Part shown: one piece after another, positions 47,801 to 59,805 of the stretch
Position numbering within the stretch: position 1 is the stretch's first letter
How the letters are laid out: the number at the start of each line of letters is the position of its first letter
NCBI GenBank assembly: GCA_003550325.1
Contig: QKWP01000053.1
Span: 444,791-508,790, forward strand
Source of the DNA: Gigaspora rosea
Lineage: Eukaryota; Glomeromycota; Glomeromycetes; Diversisporales; Gigasporaceae
DNA length: 64,000 nucleotides
Direction: 5' to 3'
Program-made: the position numbers and the translations under genes
Notes under the pieces: generated by a model
What the model saw: the letters and a program-made list of their open reading frames with translations, nothing else
Told to the model about the DNA's origin: nothing
Databases searched by the model: none

Positions 47801-50748
47801 GAACATTAATTCTAACTAACCATATATTTTTTTTGTCATCTTTATAGTCTGTAAGTTCTTTACATATTTTTTTTTGCAGTAAATTACGTACAAATAAATG
47901 CATTAATGAACATTAATTCTAACTAATTCACATATTTTTTTTTCGGCTTTATAGTCTGTAAGTTCTTTACATATTTTTTTTTACAGTAAATCACATAGAA
48001 ATAAATGCATTAACGAATATTAATTCTAACTAATCCACATATTTTTTTGTCACCTTTATAGTCTGTAAGTTCTTTACATATTTTTTTTTTACAGTAAATC
48101 GCATACAAATGAATGCATTAACAAATATTAATTCTAACTAATCCACATATTTTTTTGTCGCCGTTATAGTCGGTAAGTTCTTCACATATTTTTTTTTTAC
48201 AGTAATTCATATACAAATAAATGCATTAAAGAACATTAATTCTAACTAATCCATATATTTTTTTTTGCCACCTTTATAGTCTGTAAGTTCTTTACATATA
48301 TATTTTTTTTACAGTAAATTACATACAAATAAATGTATTAAAGAACGTTAATTTTAATAATCCACATATTTTTTTTGTCACCTTTATAGTTTGTAAGTTC
48401 ATTACATATTTTTTTTTACTGTAAATCATGTACAAATAAATGTATTAACAAATGTTAATTCTAACTAATCCATATATATTTTTTGTCACCTTTATAGTTT
48501 GTAAGTTCTTTACATAGTTTTTTTTTTACAGTAAAACATGTACAAATAAATGCATAACGAACATTAATTCTAACTAATACACATATTTTTTTTGTCACCT
48601 TTATAGTCAGTAAGTTCTTTACATTTTTTTTTATAGTAAATTACGTACAAATAAATGCATTAACAAATATTAATTCTAACTAATCCACATATTTTTTTTG
48701 TCACCTTTATAGTTTGTAAGCTCTTTACATTTTTTTTTTACAGTAAATCATGTACAAATAAATGTATTAACAAATGTTAATTCTAACTAATCTACATATT
48801 TTTTTGTAACCTTTATAGTCGGTAAGTTTTTTACATTTATTTATTTTTACAGTAAATTACATACAAATAAATGCATTAACAGACATTAATTCTAACTAAT
48901 TCACATTTTTTTTGTTGCCTTTATAGCCAGTAAGTTCTTTACATCTTTTTTTTTACAGTAAATTACGTACAAATAAATTTATTAACAAACATTAATTCTA
49001 ACTAATCCAAATATTTTGTCACTACAGCGAGTAAGTTATTTACATAGTTTTTTTTTTACAGTAAATCATGTACAAATAAATGCATTAATAATTGTTAATT
49101 CTAACTAATCCATATATTTTGTCACTACAGAATGTAAGTTCTTTATATTTTTTTTTTATAGTAAATCATGTTCAAATAAATGTATTAACAAATGTTAATT
49201 CTAACTAATCCATATATTTTTTTTGTCGCCTTAATTCTAACTCTTTATAGTTAGTAAGTTCTTTACATATTTTTTTTTATAGTAATTATTAATGAACGTT
49301 AATTCTAACTAATTCACTTTTTTTTTTGTCACCTTTATAGTCAGTAAGTTCTTTACATATTTTTTTTTACATTAAATCACATACAAATAAATGCATTAAC
49401 AAACATTAATCGAATTAATTCACATATTTAGTCACTACATACTGTAAATTCTATATATATATATTTTTTACAGTATATTATATACAAATAAATGCATTAA
49501 CTAACATTAATTCTAACTAATCCACATATTTTTTTTGTTGTCTTTATAGTCGGTAAGTTCTTTATATATATATATTTTTTTACAGTAAGTCACGTACAAA
49601 TAAATGCATTAATAAACATTAATTCTAACTAATCTACATATTTTTTTTGTTACCTTTATAGTTAGTAAGTTCTTTAAATATTTTTTTTACTATAAATCAT
49701 ATACAAATAAATGCATTAGCAAACTTTAATTCTAACTAATCTACATATTTTTTTTGTCGCCTTTATAGTCTGTAAGTTTTTTACATATTTTTTTTTACAG
49801 TAAATCACATACAAATAAATGTATTAACAAACATTAATTCTAACTAATCCACATATTTTGTCACTATAGCGAGTAAGTTTTTTACATATTTTTTTTACAG
49901 TAAATCACATACAAATAAATGCATTAATGAATATTAATTCTAACTAATCCATATATTTTATCACTACAGAAAGTAAGTTCTTTACATATTTTTTTACAGT
50001 AAATCACATACAAATAAATGCATTAACAAACGTCATTTCTAACTAATCCACATATTTTGTCACTTTAGCGAGTAAGTTCTTTACATCTTTTTTTTTTACA
50101 GTAAATCATTACAAATAAATGTATTAACAAACATTAATTCAAAACTAATCCATATATTTTTTTGTCATCGTTATAGTCTGTAGGCTCTTTACATATTTTT
50201 TTTTACAGTAATCACATACAAATAATTGCATTAATGAACGTTAATTCAACTAAAATTTACATATTTTTTTTGTCATCTTTATAGTTTGTAAGTCCTTTAT
50301 ATATTTTTTTACAGTAAATCATGTACAAATAAATGCATTAAAGAACATTAATTCTAACTAATCCACATTTTTTTCGCCTTTATAGTTAGTAAGTTCTTTA
50401 TATATTTTTTTACAATAAATAATGTACAGATAAATGCATTAATGAATGTTAACTCTAACTAATCCACATATTTGTTACTACAGCTAGTAAGTTCTTTATA
50501 TATTCTTTTTTACAGTAAATTACATACAAATAAATGCATTAACGAATGTTAATTCTAACTAATCCTTATATTTTGTCACTATAGCGAGTAAGTTCTTTAC
50601 ATATTTTTTACAGTAATTCATGTACAAATAAATATATTAATGAATATTAATTCTAACTAATCTACATATTTGTCATTACAGCGAGTAAGTTCTTTACTTT
50701 TTTTTTTTTTTTACAGAAAATCACGTACAAATAAATGTATTAACAAAC

Positions 50749-50749
50749 N
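50749..50749. other. Single-N join with identical flanks
   Basis: About 40 bases before the N (T-run, ACAGAAAATCACGTACAAAT, AAATGTATTAACAAAC) are repeated directly after it. This looks like two contig ends that overlap but were not merged. Confidence 0.8.
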
Positions 50750-51055
50750 TTTTTTTTACAGAAAATCACGTACAAATAAATGTATTAACAAACATTAATT
50801 CTAACTAATCGACATTTTTTTTGCTGCTTTATAGTCTGTAAGTTCTTTATTTATATTTTTTTTATAGTAAATCATATGCATTAATGAACATTAATTCTAA
50901 CTAATCACATATTTTGTTACTATAGTGAGTAAGTTCTTAAATATTTTTTAGTAAATCATGTACAAATTAATACACCAATAGTAATTCTATTAGTTTGTCA
51001 TTAATTAACTTATGATAGACGGTATGTACTAGTTATTTTTAAATTATAGCTCTTA

Positions 51056-52410
51056 ATGCATTATTATACTTATTATTCAATATTAAGGCTTCAAAAGGAT
51101 TTTCATAATTGGACAAGTAACAATTCTGACATCAATGAATTTATTAAACTAACTCAACTTAAAGCAGAGACATTTAAAGACATTATTGAATGGATACCTT
51201 TTAATAAATTTACAAATATAAAGTATCTTGCTAAAGGAGGCTTTGGCACTGTTTTTAAAGCAGTATGGACTGATGGATTTATTAATGGATATATTCATGG
51301 ATATTGGAGCAATAAATGGTCTAGAAACGGGAAAACAGATGTTTGTTTAAAAGGCCTTGATAATTCTAAAGATATCAACCAAGAATTTTTAAATGAAGTA
51401 TATATTATATAATTTATTATTATCATTATTATAATTTAAATTTGTTTATTTTAATTATTAACAATAATTTAGATTAAAAATCAACATGAACATGGAGGTA
51501 GTTCAGGAATCAAAATTTATGGAATAACCAAGAACCCAAATGATGATAATTATATGATAGTTATGCAGTATGCAAAGCAGGAAAGTCTTCGAAAATTATT
51601 AGACAGTAAATATAACGATTTAGATTGGAATTTTAAAGTTGCTATTTTATATTACATAGCTAAAGGGCTTAATACAATCCATGAAGCCAAATTAGTGCAT
51701 AAAGATTTTCATTCTGGAAATATAGTTAATGAAAATATGTTTAGTTCTTATATTACTGATTTTGGCTTATGTAAGCCAGTATCACAAGATTCAAGTTCTG
51801 ATGAAGTTTACGGAGTGCTTCCTTATATTGATCCAGTTGTATTATATAAAGGAGGAAAGGGATATACTCAAAAATCAGATATTTATTCTTTTGGAATAAT
51901 TATGTTAGAAGTTTTTACTGGATATCCTCCATATCATGATATTTCACATGATTTTAGCCTAGTAACACAAATTTGTCTAGGTCGTAGACCTGAAATCAGG
52001 TGTGAAGTTCCTCAACTACTTTTGGATCTGATAAATAAATGTTTAGATGCAGAACCTCAAAACCGACCAACTGCTAAAGAATTAGCTAATACATTAGATG
52101 ATTTTTATGAAGATTTAAAGAGTGAAGAAACTGAATTATATAAACAAATTAAAGAAATTAAAAGCTCAGACAAAAATTCTCTAATATATGATATGGTTAA
52201 ATCAGCACGATTCAATTATCAGACACATCCACAAGCTATTTATACAAGTCGACTTTTATATCTCCGAAAACTTCCAAAACCAGGTAATAACATTTATTTG
52301 TTTTTTTTTTTTAAACTAGTAATATGTTAATAATTGTAAAAATTTCTGAATCTATGAATATAGTAAATGAAGGTATGGATATTTATTTTTTAAATTTTGA
52401 TTTTTTGTAG
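51056..52410 (+). CDS. TKL-type protein kinase, N-terminal part missing
   Basis: Exon 51056-51397, intron 51398-51472 (GTATAT donor, TTTAG acceptor, phase 0), exon 51473-52283, probable intron 52284-52363, and a short last exon with a stop at 52408-52410 (less certain). Before the kinase comes LQKDFHNWTSNNSDINEFI and IIEWIPFNKF, a conserved lead in Rhizophagus kinases. The kinase domain has a Gly loop (LAKGGFGTVFKAVW), lysine in VCLKGL, FLNE, catalytic HKDFHSGN, DFG in ITDFGLCKP, YIDPVVL where APE is usual, DIYSFGIIMLEVFTG and NRPTAKEL. The key catalytic residues K, D, N and D are present, so activity is plausible. The cysteine-rich region that normally precedes the NWTS lead is absent; instead the intron-like satellite ends six bases before the first ATG. 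Gene start therefore uncertain. Confidence 0.85.
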
Positions 52411-54090
52411 TTTTGGTATATTAAGTGTATATATTTTGGCAAGTAAACCCATTGATTATGAAATTCCCAATGGTAAGCATATATTCAATTCAATTTACTT
52501 ATCAGTTATAATTACTGTAAATAAATTTATTACTCATTTGTATATTGATATCTAGATGATTAAACCAAATAAAAGAAAGTTACTATTGCAATGCTATAAT
52601 AATTCGGTAATTGATTATATATATCTATTACATATATACTTATCTAAAGTTTTACTGACAAAGTTGGCTAATTTTGTTTAGAATTGGTCTTATTTATAGT
52701 AAGTGGTAAATATATTTAGATTGTTAGTTGTTAGCGAGTTCTATTGAAAACATAACCCCTTTATTAAGAAGTTAAAGTACCTGAGCTTCTTAAAAAAGTA
52801 CTACGTATAAAACGTGAAATTTAATCAATTGAAACATTATCAGTCCTACTTCAAATGATTGTCTTTTGTGTGAATCATATGATTTTTTACATTGGTTATT
52901 TTATATTACCTGGATTTAAACTTTAAACTTTATTGTTATACAAATGAATGTGCCCCAAAAAAGTTTTATTAACTAAAAAAAATTTATTACATATATATTT
53001 TATTTTATGAAAAAAATGGACAATAAAAAATTTATCTGAATATTATTAGAATCTTGAAGTAAAACTTTAAATAATGTTAAAAAATGAATTATTTAATAAT
53101 AAAGACGTTAAAATTTATTTAATAAAGATTTATTTAGCAAAGGATTAAAAGAACAATTTTCACTAATGATAATTATTAGTTGATTGTTAATCATATTTAA
53201 GGCTGGTAAAAATTAACCAATTATATAAATAAGTAGCTATGCAATATAGTTGCACAAACCAGAAGCGAGGAAGTCAGTATGTTATTATGCTAGATATTAT
53301 GTAGAGATAGAGTTATCTAATATAATTTTTCCTAAACACCCATTAGATTTTATTTATATATATGTTGTTATGGGTGAAATGGACAATATTTTATTTATGC
53401 GATGCATATGATGATAAGAAGGTAGTTCGCCAGAGGCGTAACATAGTAATTTAATACGATTTAGTATAAAAGTAGCTTATGTATTGTTTAGTCTGAGTTT
53501 ATTATATATTTATTGAATTTAACTACAAAGAATCTGAAAAATATTCTTAAGAAGAGTGAAACAACTTCCTTGTTATACTTTCTGATTATTAGAGAAACTG
53601 GGAAGCTTTAATAAACTAAAATCATATGTTATTTTACCTTATTTGAATTTAATATACCATGTGTATTAGGCAATATATGGCATGATATAACTAAATAACC
53701 CACTTTTAGTACATCAGGGCCGGATGTCACATTAAATATGGCATGGTATAATTTTATAATCAAAATTACTTTTTGTATGTGACAACGTGATTTAACTATT
53801 GTAATCATTCAGATATACTAGTTGGTTATTTATGGTAGTCAACTTTGATTTGCAATCAGGTTAAGGCAGATATGTTCAGTGTCAATTTCATATTTTATTT
53901 TTATAAAATTACAAGTGTTTGTAGCATACCACCATTGCCTCCTAAAAATTACATTTCTTAGAATAATAGAAAGCTCCCAAAAATTAGCAAATTAGTAATC
54001 TCGTAAAATAAATTTTACAAAACATACTATTTAGTACTCGTGGTATATTTTTAAAGCTGCTAGATTGTATTTAAATTAGTCTGCAAAAAC
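52411..54090. other. Gene-free AT-rich stretch
   Basis: No supported gene. SKPIDYEIPN can be read at 52443-52474 in one frame and could be a further kinase exon, but the splice sites are not convincing. Confidence 0.4.
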
Positions 54091-54094
54091 TTGA

Positions 54095-55860
54095 AAGCAT
54101 GGGTCAGTTGGTCAGTCAGTTGAATTTTTTTTAATTTACTGTAAATAGAATAATAAGGTTATGAATGTTAATTTTTTATTTTGCACAGTAAGGATCAAAA
54201 ATTATGTTAGCAGTTATTTTTTTTGTCATTTCTATCTAACAATTACAGAAAATTTAGATTTCCATCGAGTGTGAAAAGTGGAAAAAATAGTTGGCACAAT
54301 TGAGATCAAAAAAAAAATTGGTAGTAAAAATCACTTTGCTTGGCCTTATCATAAGTGTAAAAATTGCTATAAAGTATGTGAATAAGGTTTGTTTGTTTTA
54401 TTAGATTAATAATTTCTATCGTGAGTTACAAAGGTAAGTTATTGTATTGAAGTTATTATAATTTCTATCATGAATTTTTAAAAAAATTGTTATACAAACT
54501 TACTTGATATTAGTTTATATTGAAATTATTGGATTCTATTATGAGCTATTAACAAAAAATTCTACTACAAAACTTACTCATTATATTGGTATGATAAAAT
54601 GTTACCTGTAGTGGAATTATCATAATTTCAACTATGAATTATTATAAAGACTATTTCAAACCTCTTTATACTTAATGCATAGTTAAGATTGAGTTTCACT
54701 GATACTGTTGTGATTTTAATCATGAATAATATAAAAATTCTCAGAATTTGCTGCTATTCTAATAATCATAGTAAATGGTTAAGGTTAAATTGTTTGCATT
54801 AGACTTATTAAAGTTTTTATCATGTAATCTTATAAAAAATTCTACAAAAACATACTCACTATTTAGTGCCCACAGTAAGTTATTAAAGTTGTTAGCTTGC
54901 ATTAAAACTAGGCTACACAAAGTTGATTTTTTGTTTTGCTTACATGAATTCTGAATATATGGGTTGGTCAATCAGATTTTTTTTTAATTTACTACTATAG
55001 TTAATTTTTTATTTTGTACAGCAAGAATTAATAATTAGGTCAGCAGTCATATCATTCTGTCATTCCTATCTAACAATTACTCTTTATCAGGTAACACTAG
55101 ATGAGAGTAATAGACAAAATAATTAGCGCAATTGGATTTAAAACAAAATTTGAAAAATCGAAAAAATGGGTCAGCGATTAAAGCAAACTGAAAAATCAAC
55201 TTTTGCATGACCTTATTGTAAGTATGAAAATTGCTATTTAAGTGATATACAATATGTGAATAAGGCTGGGTTTGTTTGTATTGGATTAAATTTGTGATTC
55301 CTATTGTGAGTTACAAAGGTGAGTTAGTTGTATCAAAGTTATCATAATTTCTATCATGAATTATTAAAAAAATCATTAAATGAACTTACTTGATATTAGT
55401 TTGCACTAAAATTATTGGATTCTATCATGAGTTATTAAAAAAAATCTACTACAAAACTTACTCATTATATTGGTAATTACAAACTGTACCTGTAGTGGAA
55501 TTATCGTAATTTCAACTATAAATCACTATAAAACAACTATTACAAACCTCTTTGACACTTAATGCATAGAAAAATTGAGTTTTATTGATATTGTTGTGAT
55601 TTCACATGATTGCTGTAAAAATTTTCTCACAGAATTTGTTGTTATCCTAATAATCATAGTAAATAGTTAAGGATAAATTGTTTGCAATAGAATTATTACA
55701 AAATATACTCACTATTTAGTCTTATAGTATGTTACTAAAATTGTTAACTTGCATAAAACTGGGCTGTGCAAAGTTGATTTTTCGTTTTGATTACATGAAA
55801 TCTGAAAACATGGGTCAGTTGCATTGGGATAATTATAGTTTTTATAATGAGTTTACCATT
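54095..55860 (-). repeat. Two tandem 855-bp repeats containing old intron-like units
   Basis: Landmarks recur at constant distance: CATGGGTCAGTTG-like at about 54098 and 55808, ATGGGTTGGTCAATCAG at 54957, and CTATCTAACAATTAC at about 54232 and 55067. The second half of each repeat holds units of family 1 in minus orientation (minus-strand GTAAGTTTTGTAGTAG, ATAGAAATTATAATAAC, CTAATATCAAGTAAG). So the larger repeat duplicated a block of smaller units. Confidence 0.75.
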
Positions 55861-56026
55861 ATAAACCTTACTATCCTGGTTATATACAGGATGTGACTTG
55901 CTATCACATGTTACCAATGTTATTTATATCTCAGCTTGTCTAAGATCCAAAGTCCACATAATAAGTGAAAGTCAATGTTTTAAAAAACAAAACTGGATTA
56001 ATTCTCTACATTTCAATTTTCATGTA

Positions 56027-56092
56027 GGGTGAGTCAGTAGAAAAGGGACAAATTTATCTAATAAATTTGTCCCTTTTCTACTGACTTACCTC
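56027..56092. mobile_element. 66-bp near-perfect hairpin insertion (very small MITE)
   Basis: Arms of about 29 bases (GTCAGTAGAAAAGGGACAAA and on) pair with a single mismatch around a CTA loop. Ends are GGGTGAGTCAG on the left and the complement of GAGGTAAGTCAG on the right. CATGTA flanks both sides (56021-56026 and 56093-56098), which is either a 6-bp duplication or a TA duplication in a chance context. Confidence 0.7.
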
Positions 56093-56099
56093 CATGTAT

Positions 56100-57530
56100 C
56101 AATTATTAATATGTAATTCTTAGCATAGATTGTGTATTAGTATATTCAATATTAAATTTCTCATAACATGTGATCTGAACCATTTATTTTCAATAATTGG
56201 TAAAAATGTAAGAGATATCATGAAAGGTGCATGTCTTTATAATAATAAAAAAAATAAATACCGTAAATTACCATGTAAAATACCCAGGTAAGCTATAAAC
56301 TAAAAATAGCAAAACAGGTTTATACAGGTTTTTTACAAATCAGCCAATAAAATTGCAATAAACTTGAAATAGACCTGGTATAAATCAAGGGGGTACTGAT
56401 CAAGAGAGTATTTTTTACTGTAATTTATGATAAATAAATAAAAATTTAAAATATTAAAAAAAATAAGAAATAAATAAATAAATATATGCAAGTTACAAAT
56501 CACTTGAATCTGAGTCAGAATGTCACTTAATTTGGTCTGATTAATTATACAATCAATTTAAAAGTTATTTACTAAACAATGTAGAGAGGGCGTCAATAAG
56601 GTATTAATTTTTAAGGTTATATAATGCAAGAACAATAATAATAGTTTTTAAGAGGACAATGAGATGTTAAAGAGTAACAATTAACAAATGCAATATCAAT
56701 AAATTATTTTGTAATATAATGGTAAAAATAATAAGGTTTTATAACGTAACTTCGGCATAAAGGCTTTAAAAATTGTTTATGCTAAAATAATTGAAAAAAA
56801 TAGAGCCATTTGCTCTAGATATCCAAAAATTCACAAGACTATAAATTAAATATAAACAACCCTGTCACTATCTGATCACTATTCTGATTATAAAATCCAA
56901 AAAATAGTTAAAAATTAATTCTTATAGCACCACATATTATAGTTGACCAAACACCAATTTTTTGCATACAAAATATCAAATCTACTACAATAAACAGTAA
57001 ATATAAAAGCAAGAAATGTCAGCATGCATAGCATACAAAATCACAAGAAACGACCATCCAATCAGATGCCAAAGATTGCAAAAGTTATCTAACTTGTCTG
57101 TAAACTATACACTTGTATTTTATACTCCACTCCTGGTATGTCTTCCTATAATACATAGTATAGGCTGGCAAGTTCAGGGCATAATTAAAAAAAATTATAG
57201 TATTTGGGCACTAATATTTCACCCATCACAGTGCCAATAGTGTTTAGCACAATACAATTTGTGCCTAGCCATATTTACTTGCAGAACCCTAGTTCCAATA
57301 TTTAACCTCCGCTTTTGATTAGCAAACAGACTTGCTAATTAAAAGTGGAACCCAGATATAATGCAACACAATAATTAATTTTCTAGAAGTATAAATCATA
57401 AGATAGAATTTTATTGGGTATCAACACTCATTTTACTGGCAAGCTTTATTTTTTTACAGATGATTAATTTACAGACAAGTTCATTTCGTAGATAGTATAT
57501 TTCACTAGCAGCTCATTTCACCAACGAAAT
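56100..57530. other. Gene-free stretch
   Basis: AT-rich. A plus-strand frame at 57016-57240 is open but resembles nothing known. Inverted TTTGATTAGCAAAC-like motifs near 57310-57345 are short. Nothing supported. Confidence 0.4.
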
Positions 57531-57534
57531 AATT

Positions 57535-57850
57535 CTAGTTCAAGATGCCTTGCTAATTAATCAAAAATAAATTTGAAAGTGCTGATCATAAGCCCAAAAA
57601 TAAGCTACTATAGGTATATCTATATATAAGATTAAATTTATATTGTTGTTTTTTCTTACAACAAAATATAGATTATAAATTGAATTAAATCAAATATAAA
57701 ATAGTTTGAATATTATCTCAAATTGTTAAGAGTTTTAATTTTATTCTCATTTTTACTGATATTTGCAATTCATTATGAAAATATATAGATCTCTATCTTA
57801 AACTTGCTAAATGTGCTTGCAATATTTTAGTGTTTGGATCTGAAATTTTT
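57535..57850 (-). pseudogene. BTB-BACK remnant (copy III, upstream member)
   Basis: Minus-strand fragment matching 30440-30740 (the tail of BACK exon 2, the intron, and part of the BTB exon). Only about 300 bp remain. Confidence 0.6.
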
Positions 57851-58447
57851 ATTTAAAAAAGGTATCACTAGAAGCAGCCAACATTTATTTTTAGAATTTG
57901 ATTAGCATGTTGTGTAACTTTTGGCTCGTTTTGCCAATATCAGTATGTTCAAAATTCTAATCTGAAATAAATAATTTAATAATATTATTATTCAAGCATA
58001 AACATTAACCAAGTCTAAGTTAATTAGTTTAGTTGTAAATGCTGATTTTTAGAGTTCAATAATATATTTGGTTTATCATATCAAATACCTTAATGAAAAT
58101 AATATAAAGTAAAATTCTAAGAACTTAAATTGCTGATAAAAATTGATTTAAATAGTTAAAGGTTTATTACTTAGAGAGTTGTATATTCTGGAAAATGCTA
58201 TACTAATATTTAATTTGTCTTAAAATCATAATGACCTATGTTTCAGAAAACAACTGATCTTATAATACATCAATATCAATTAATCAAGGTTTGATTAGAA
58301 ATAAAATCCCAATTATTATAAATATATTAAATCTTTAACCTTTACAAAATATATAAAGATTTAAATTAAACAAATCCAACTGAACAGAAAAATTATTATA
58401 GATAAAACTTGAAAAATTATTATTATTTTGCACTTTTAAAATAGAAG
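57851..58447. other. Spacer of BTB copy III, left part
   Basis: Matches the spacers at 1890-2700 and 30930-31790 (for example GAAGCAGCCAACATTTATTT, ATGACCTATGTTTC). It is cut at 58450 by the foldback element and continues at 59690. Confidence 0.65.
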
Positions 58448-58450
58448 TTA

Positions 58451-59689
58451 GAGGAGCACCATTTATCATCTGATTTTTTAGGGTGGGGTCTGAAAATTAT
58501 CAGGTCCTAATAGTAGATAGCTTTTGATTGGCTAAAATTTTTAAAAATTTTAAAAAATTTTTAAAATTTAATATTAAGGGTAGAGTATATGTAGATCATT
58601 TTTATATTACTAATTATGACTCTACTATGTAAATCAGATTACACAACACAATCACTACGGATGAGTTGCATAAAAATAAATATAACATTATAAAATATCA
58701 CTAAACCTGCTTTTGAATACTTGTTTTATCAAAATATCAAAAAAAATCCCATATTAACTAAGTTGGTATGTTAAAAATTTACTTACAAAGTTAATGAATT
58801 TTGCGGGTGACAACGCGAAACTAGCCAATTACATCACGTGATTTATGGGTAATCTACAAGTGATCGACATAGGGTAAACTCTACCTTTAAATAAATTTTG
58901 AACCAGTAATCCGTTTTGGATGATTTTACTACCAAAATGTTTGTCTCAACGAGACGATTCCAACGAGCCTAAAATCATCAAAATCCAATCACTGGATCCC
59001 AAAATCGTTATAGATTTGTATTGCTTTAATTATATTATTATTAAAGATCCTATTAACTTTAATATTGAATAACTTATGAACTGTGATCTGTTTTAGATTA
59101 TTTTACTACCAAAATGCTCATTTCAGTTAAATGATTCTAATAAACCTAAAATTGTTAAATTCTGATCACAGGGTCCCAAGTTTGTTATAGATTTGTGTAT
59201 TTTAATATTTAATTTATTAAATCAATTTAAAATAACACAAATCTATAACAATCTTGGAATCCCGTGATTAGAATTTAATGATTTAGGTTCATTAGAATCA
59301 TTACACTGAAACAAGCAATTTGGTAGTAAAATCATCTAAAATGGATCACTAGTTCAAAAGTTATTCAATATTAAAGTTTATAAGAGCTTTAACAATAATT
59401 TTTAATATAAACAAAACTAATAAAATTTAAGCAATACAAATTTATAACGATTTTGGGATCCAGTAATTGGATTTTGAAGATTTTAGGCTCATTAGAATCA
59501 TCTCATTGAGACAAGCATTTTGGTAGTAAAATCATCCAAAACGGATTACTAGTTTATTTAATATTAAAGTTTAAAAATTTTTTAAAATTTTAAAAAATTT
59601 TAGCCAATCAAATTGCAGTATTTATAATCAGATAGGGGAAGGGGGTAGCCTCTTAGTAGCAAAATATCAGCTGATAAACAGCCCTTCCC
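58451..59689. mobile_element. 1.24-kb foldback element with TTA target duplication
   Basis: It splits a spacer whose empty form is seen at about 31795 (GAAGTTAATTATGAGAATAATG). TTA flanks it (58448-58450 and 59690-59692). Ends are GAGGAGCACCATTTATC on the left and the complement of GGGAAGGGCTGTTTATC on the right, with inverted arms of about 120 bp that include TTGATTGGCTAAAATTTT. The middle (58905-59545) is itself a large palindrome made of two related blocks (TTTTACTACCAAAATG at about 58925 and 59100, inverted at about 59320 and 59515). A roughly 300-bp piece at 58580-58890 has no partner. No transposase. Confidence 0.82.
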
Positions 59690-59805
59690 TTAATTATGCG
59701 AATAATGCTAACTATCATATTTAAAGTTATAATAAAATAATTAGAATAAAGCAAACAATAAACTATAATTAATAGATTTTATTACAATATTGAAAATTTA
59801 ATAAA

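Larger units (their letters stand above)
40213..51049 (+). repeat. Long tandem array of intron-like 100-bp units (family 2)
   Basis: Roughly 95-100 head-to-tail units. A typical unit is GTAAGTTCTTTACATA, T-run, ACAGTAAATCA, CATACAAATAAATGCATTAA, CGAACATTAATTCTAACTAA, TCCACATATTTTGTCACTAC, AG, then three bases and the next GTAAG. It has a strong donor, a CTAAC branch motif about 20-25 bases before the acceptor, and an ACAG or ATAG acceptor. The two subtypes differ before the join: TTTTGTCACTACAG, usually followed by CGA, AAA or AAT, and GTCACCTTTATAG, usually followed by TCT, TCG, TTT or TTA. Interruptions: a SINE and N gap (43320-43981), a small insertion (44583-44843) and an N join (50749). 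The last, decayed unit ends with an ATAG at 51046-51049, six bases before the kinase ORF. Confidence 0.93.

Noticed and set aside
40213..51049. The three-base pieces between satellite units as codons of a spliced protein
   Set aside because: Some triplets are TAG or TGA, the order shows no sense, and one junction near 42515 has lost the triplet. A coding role is not supported; the constant spacing itself is kept as a finding.
40213..51049. CRISPR array
   Set aside because: Units are about 100 bp and similar throughout, with no unique spacers between short identical repeats; the genome is fungal.
40213..51049. Centromeric satellite
   Set aside because: Nothing in the sequence allows this to be judged; chromatin data would be needed.
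57016..57240. Plus-strand 74-codon frame
   Set aside because: No recognisable motif and no splice or promoter context.
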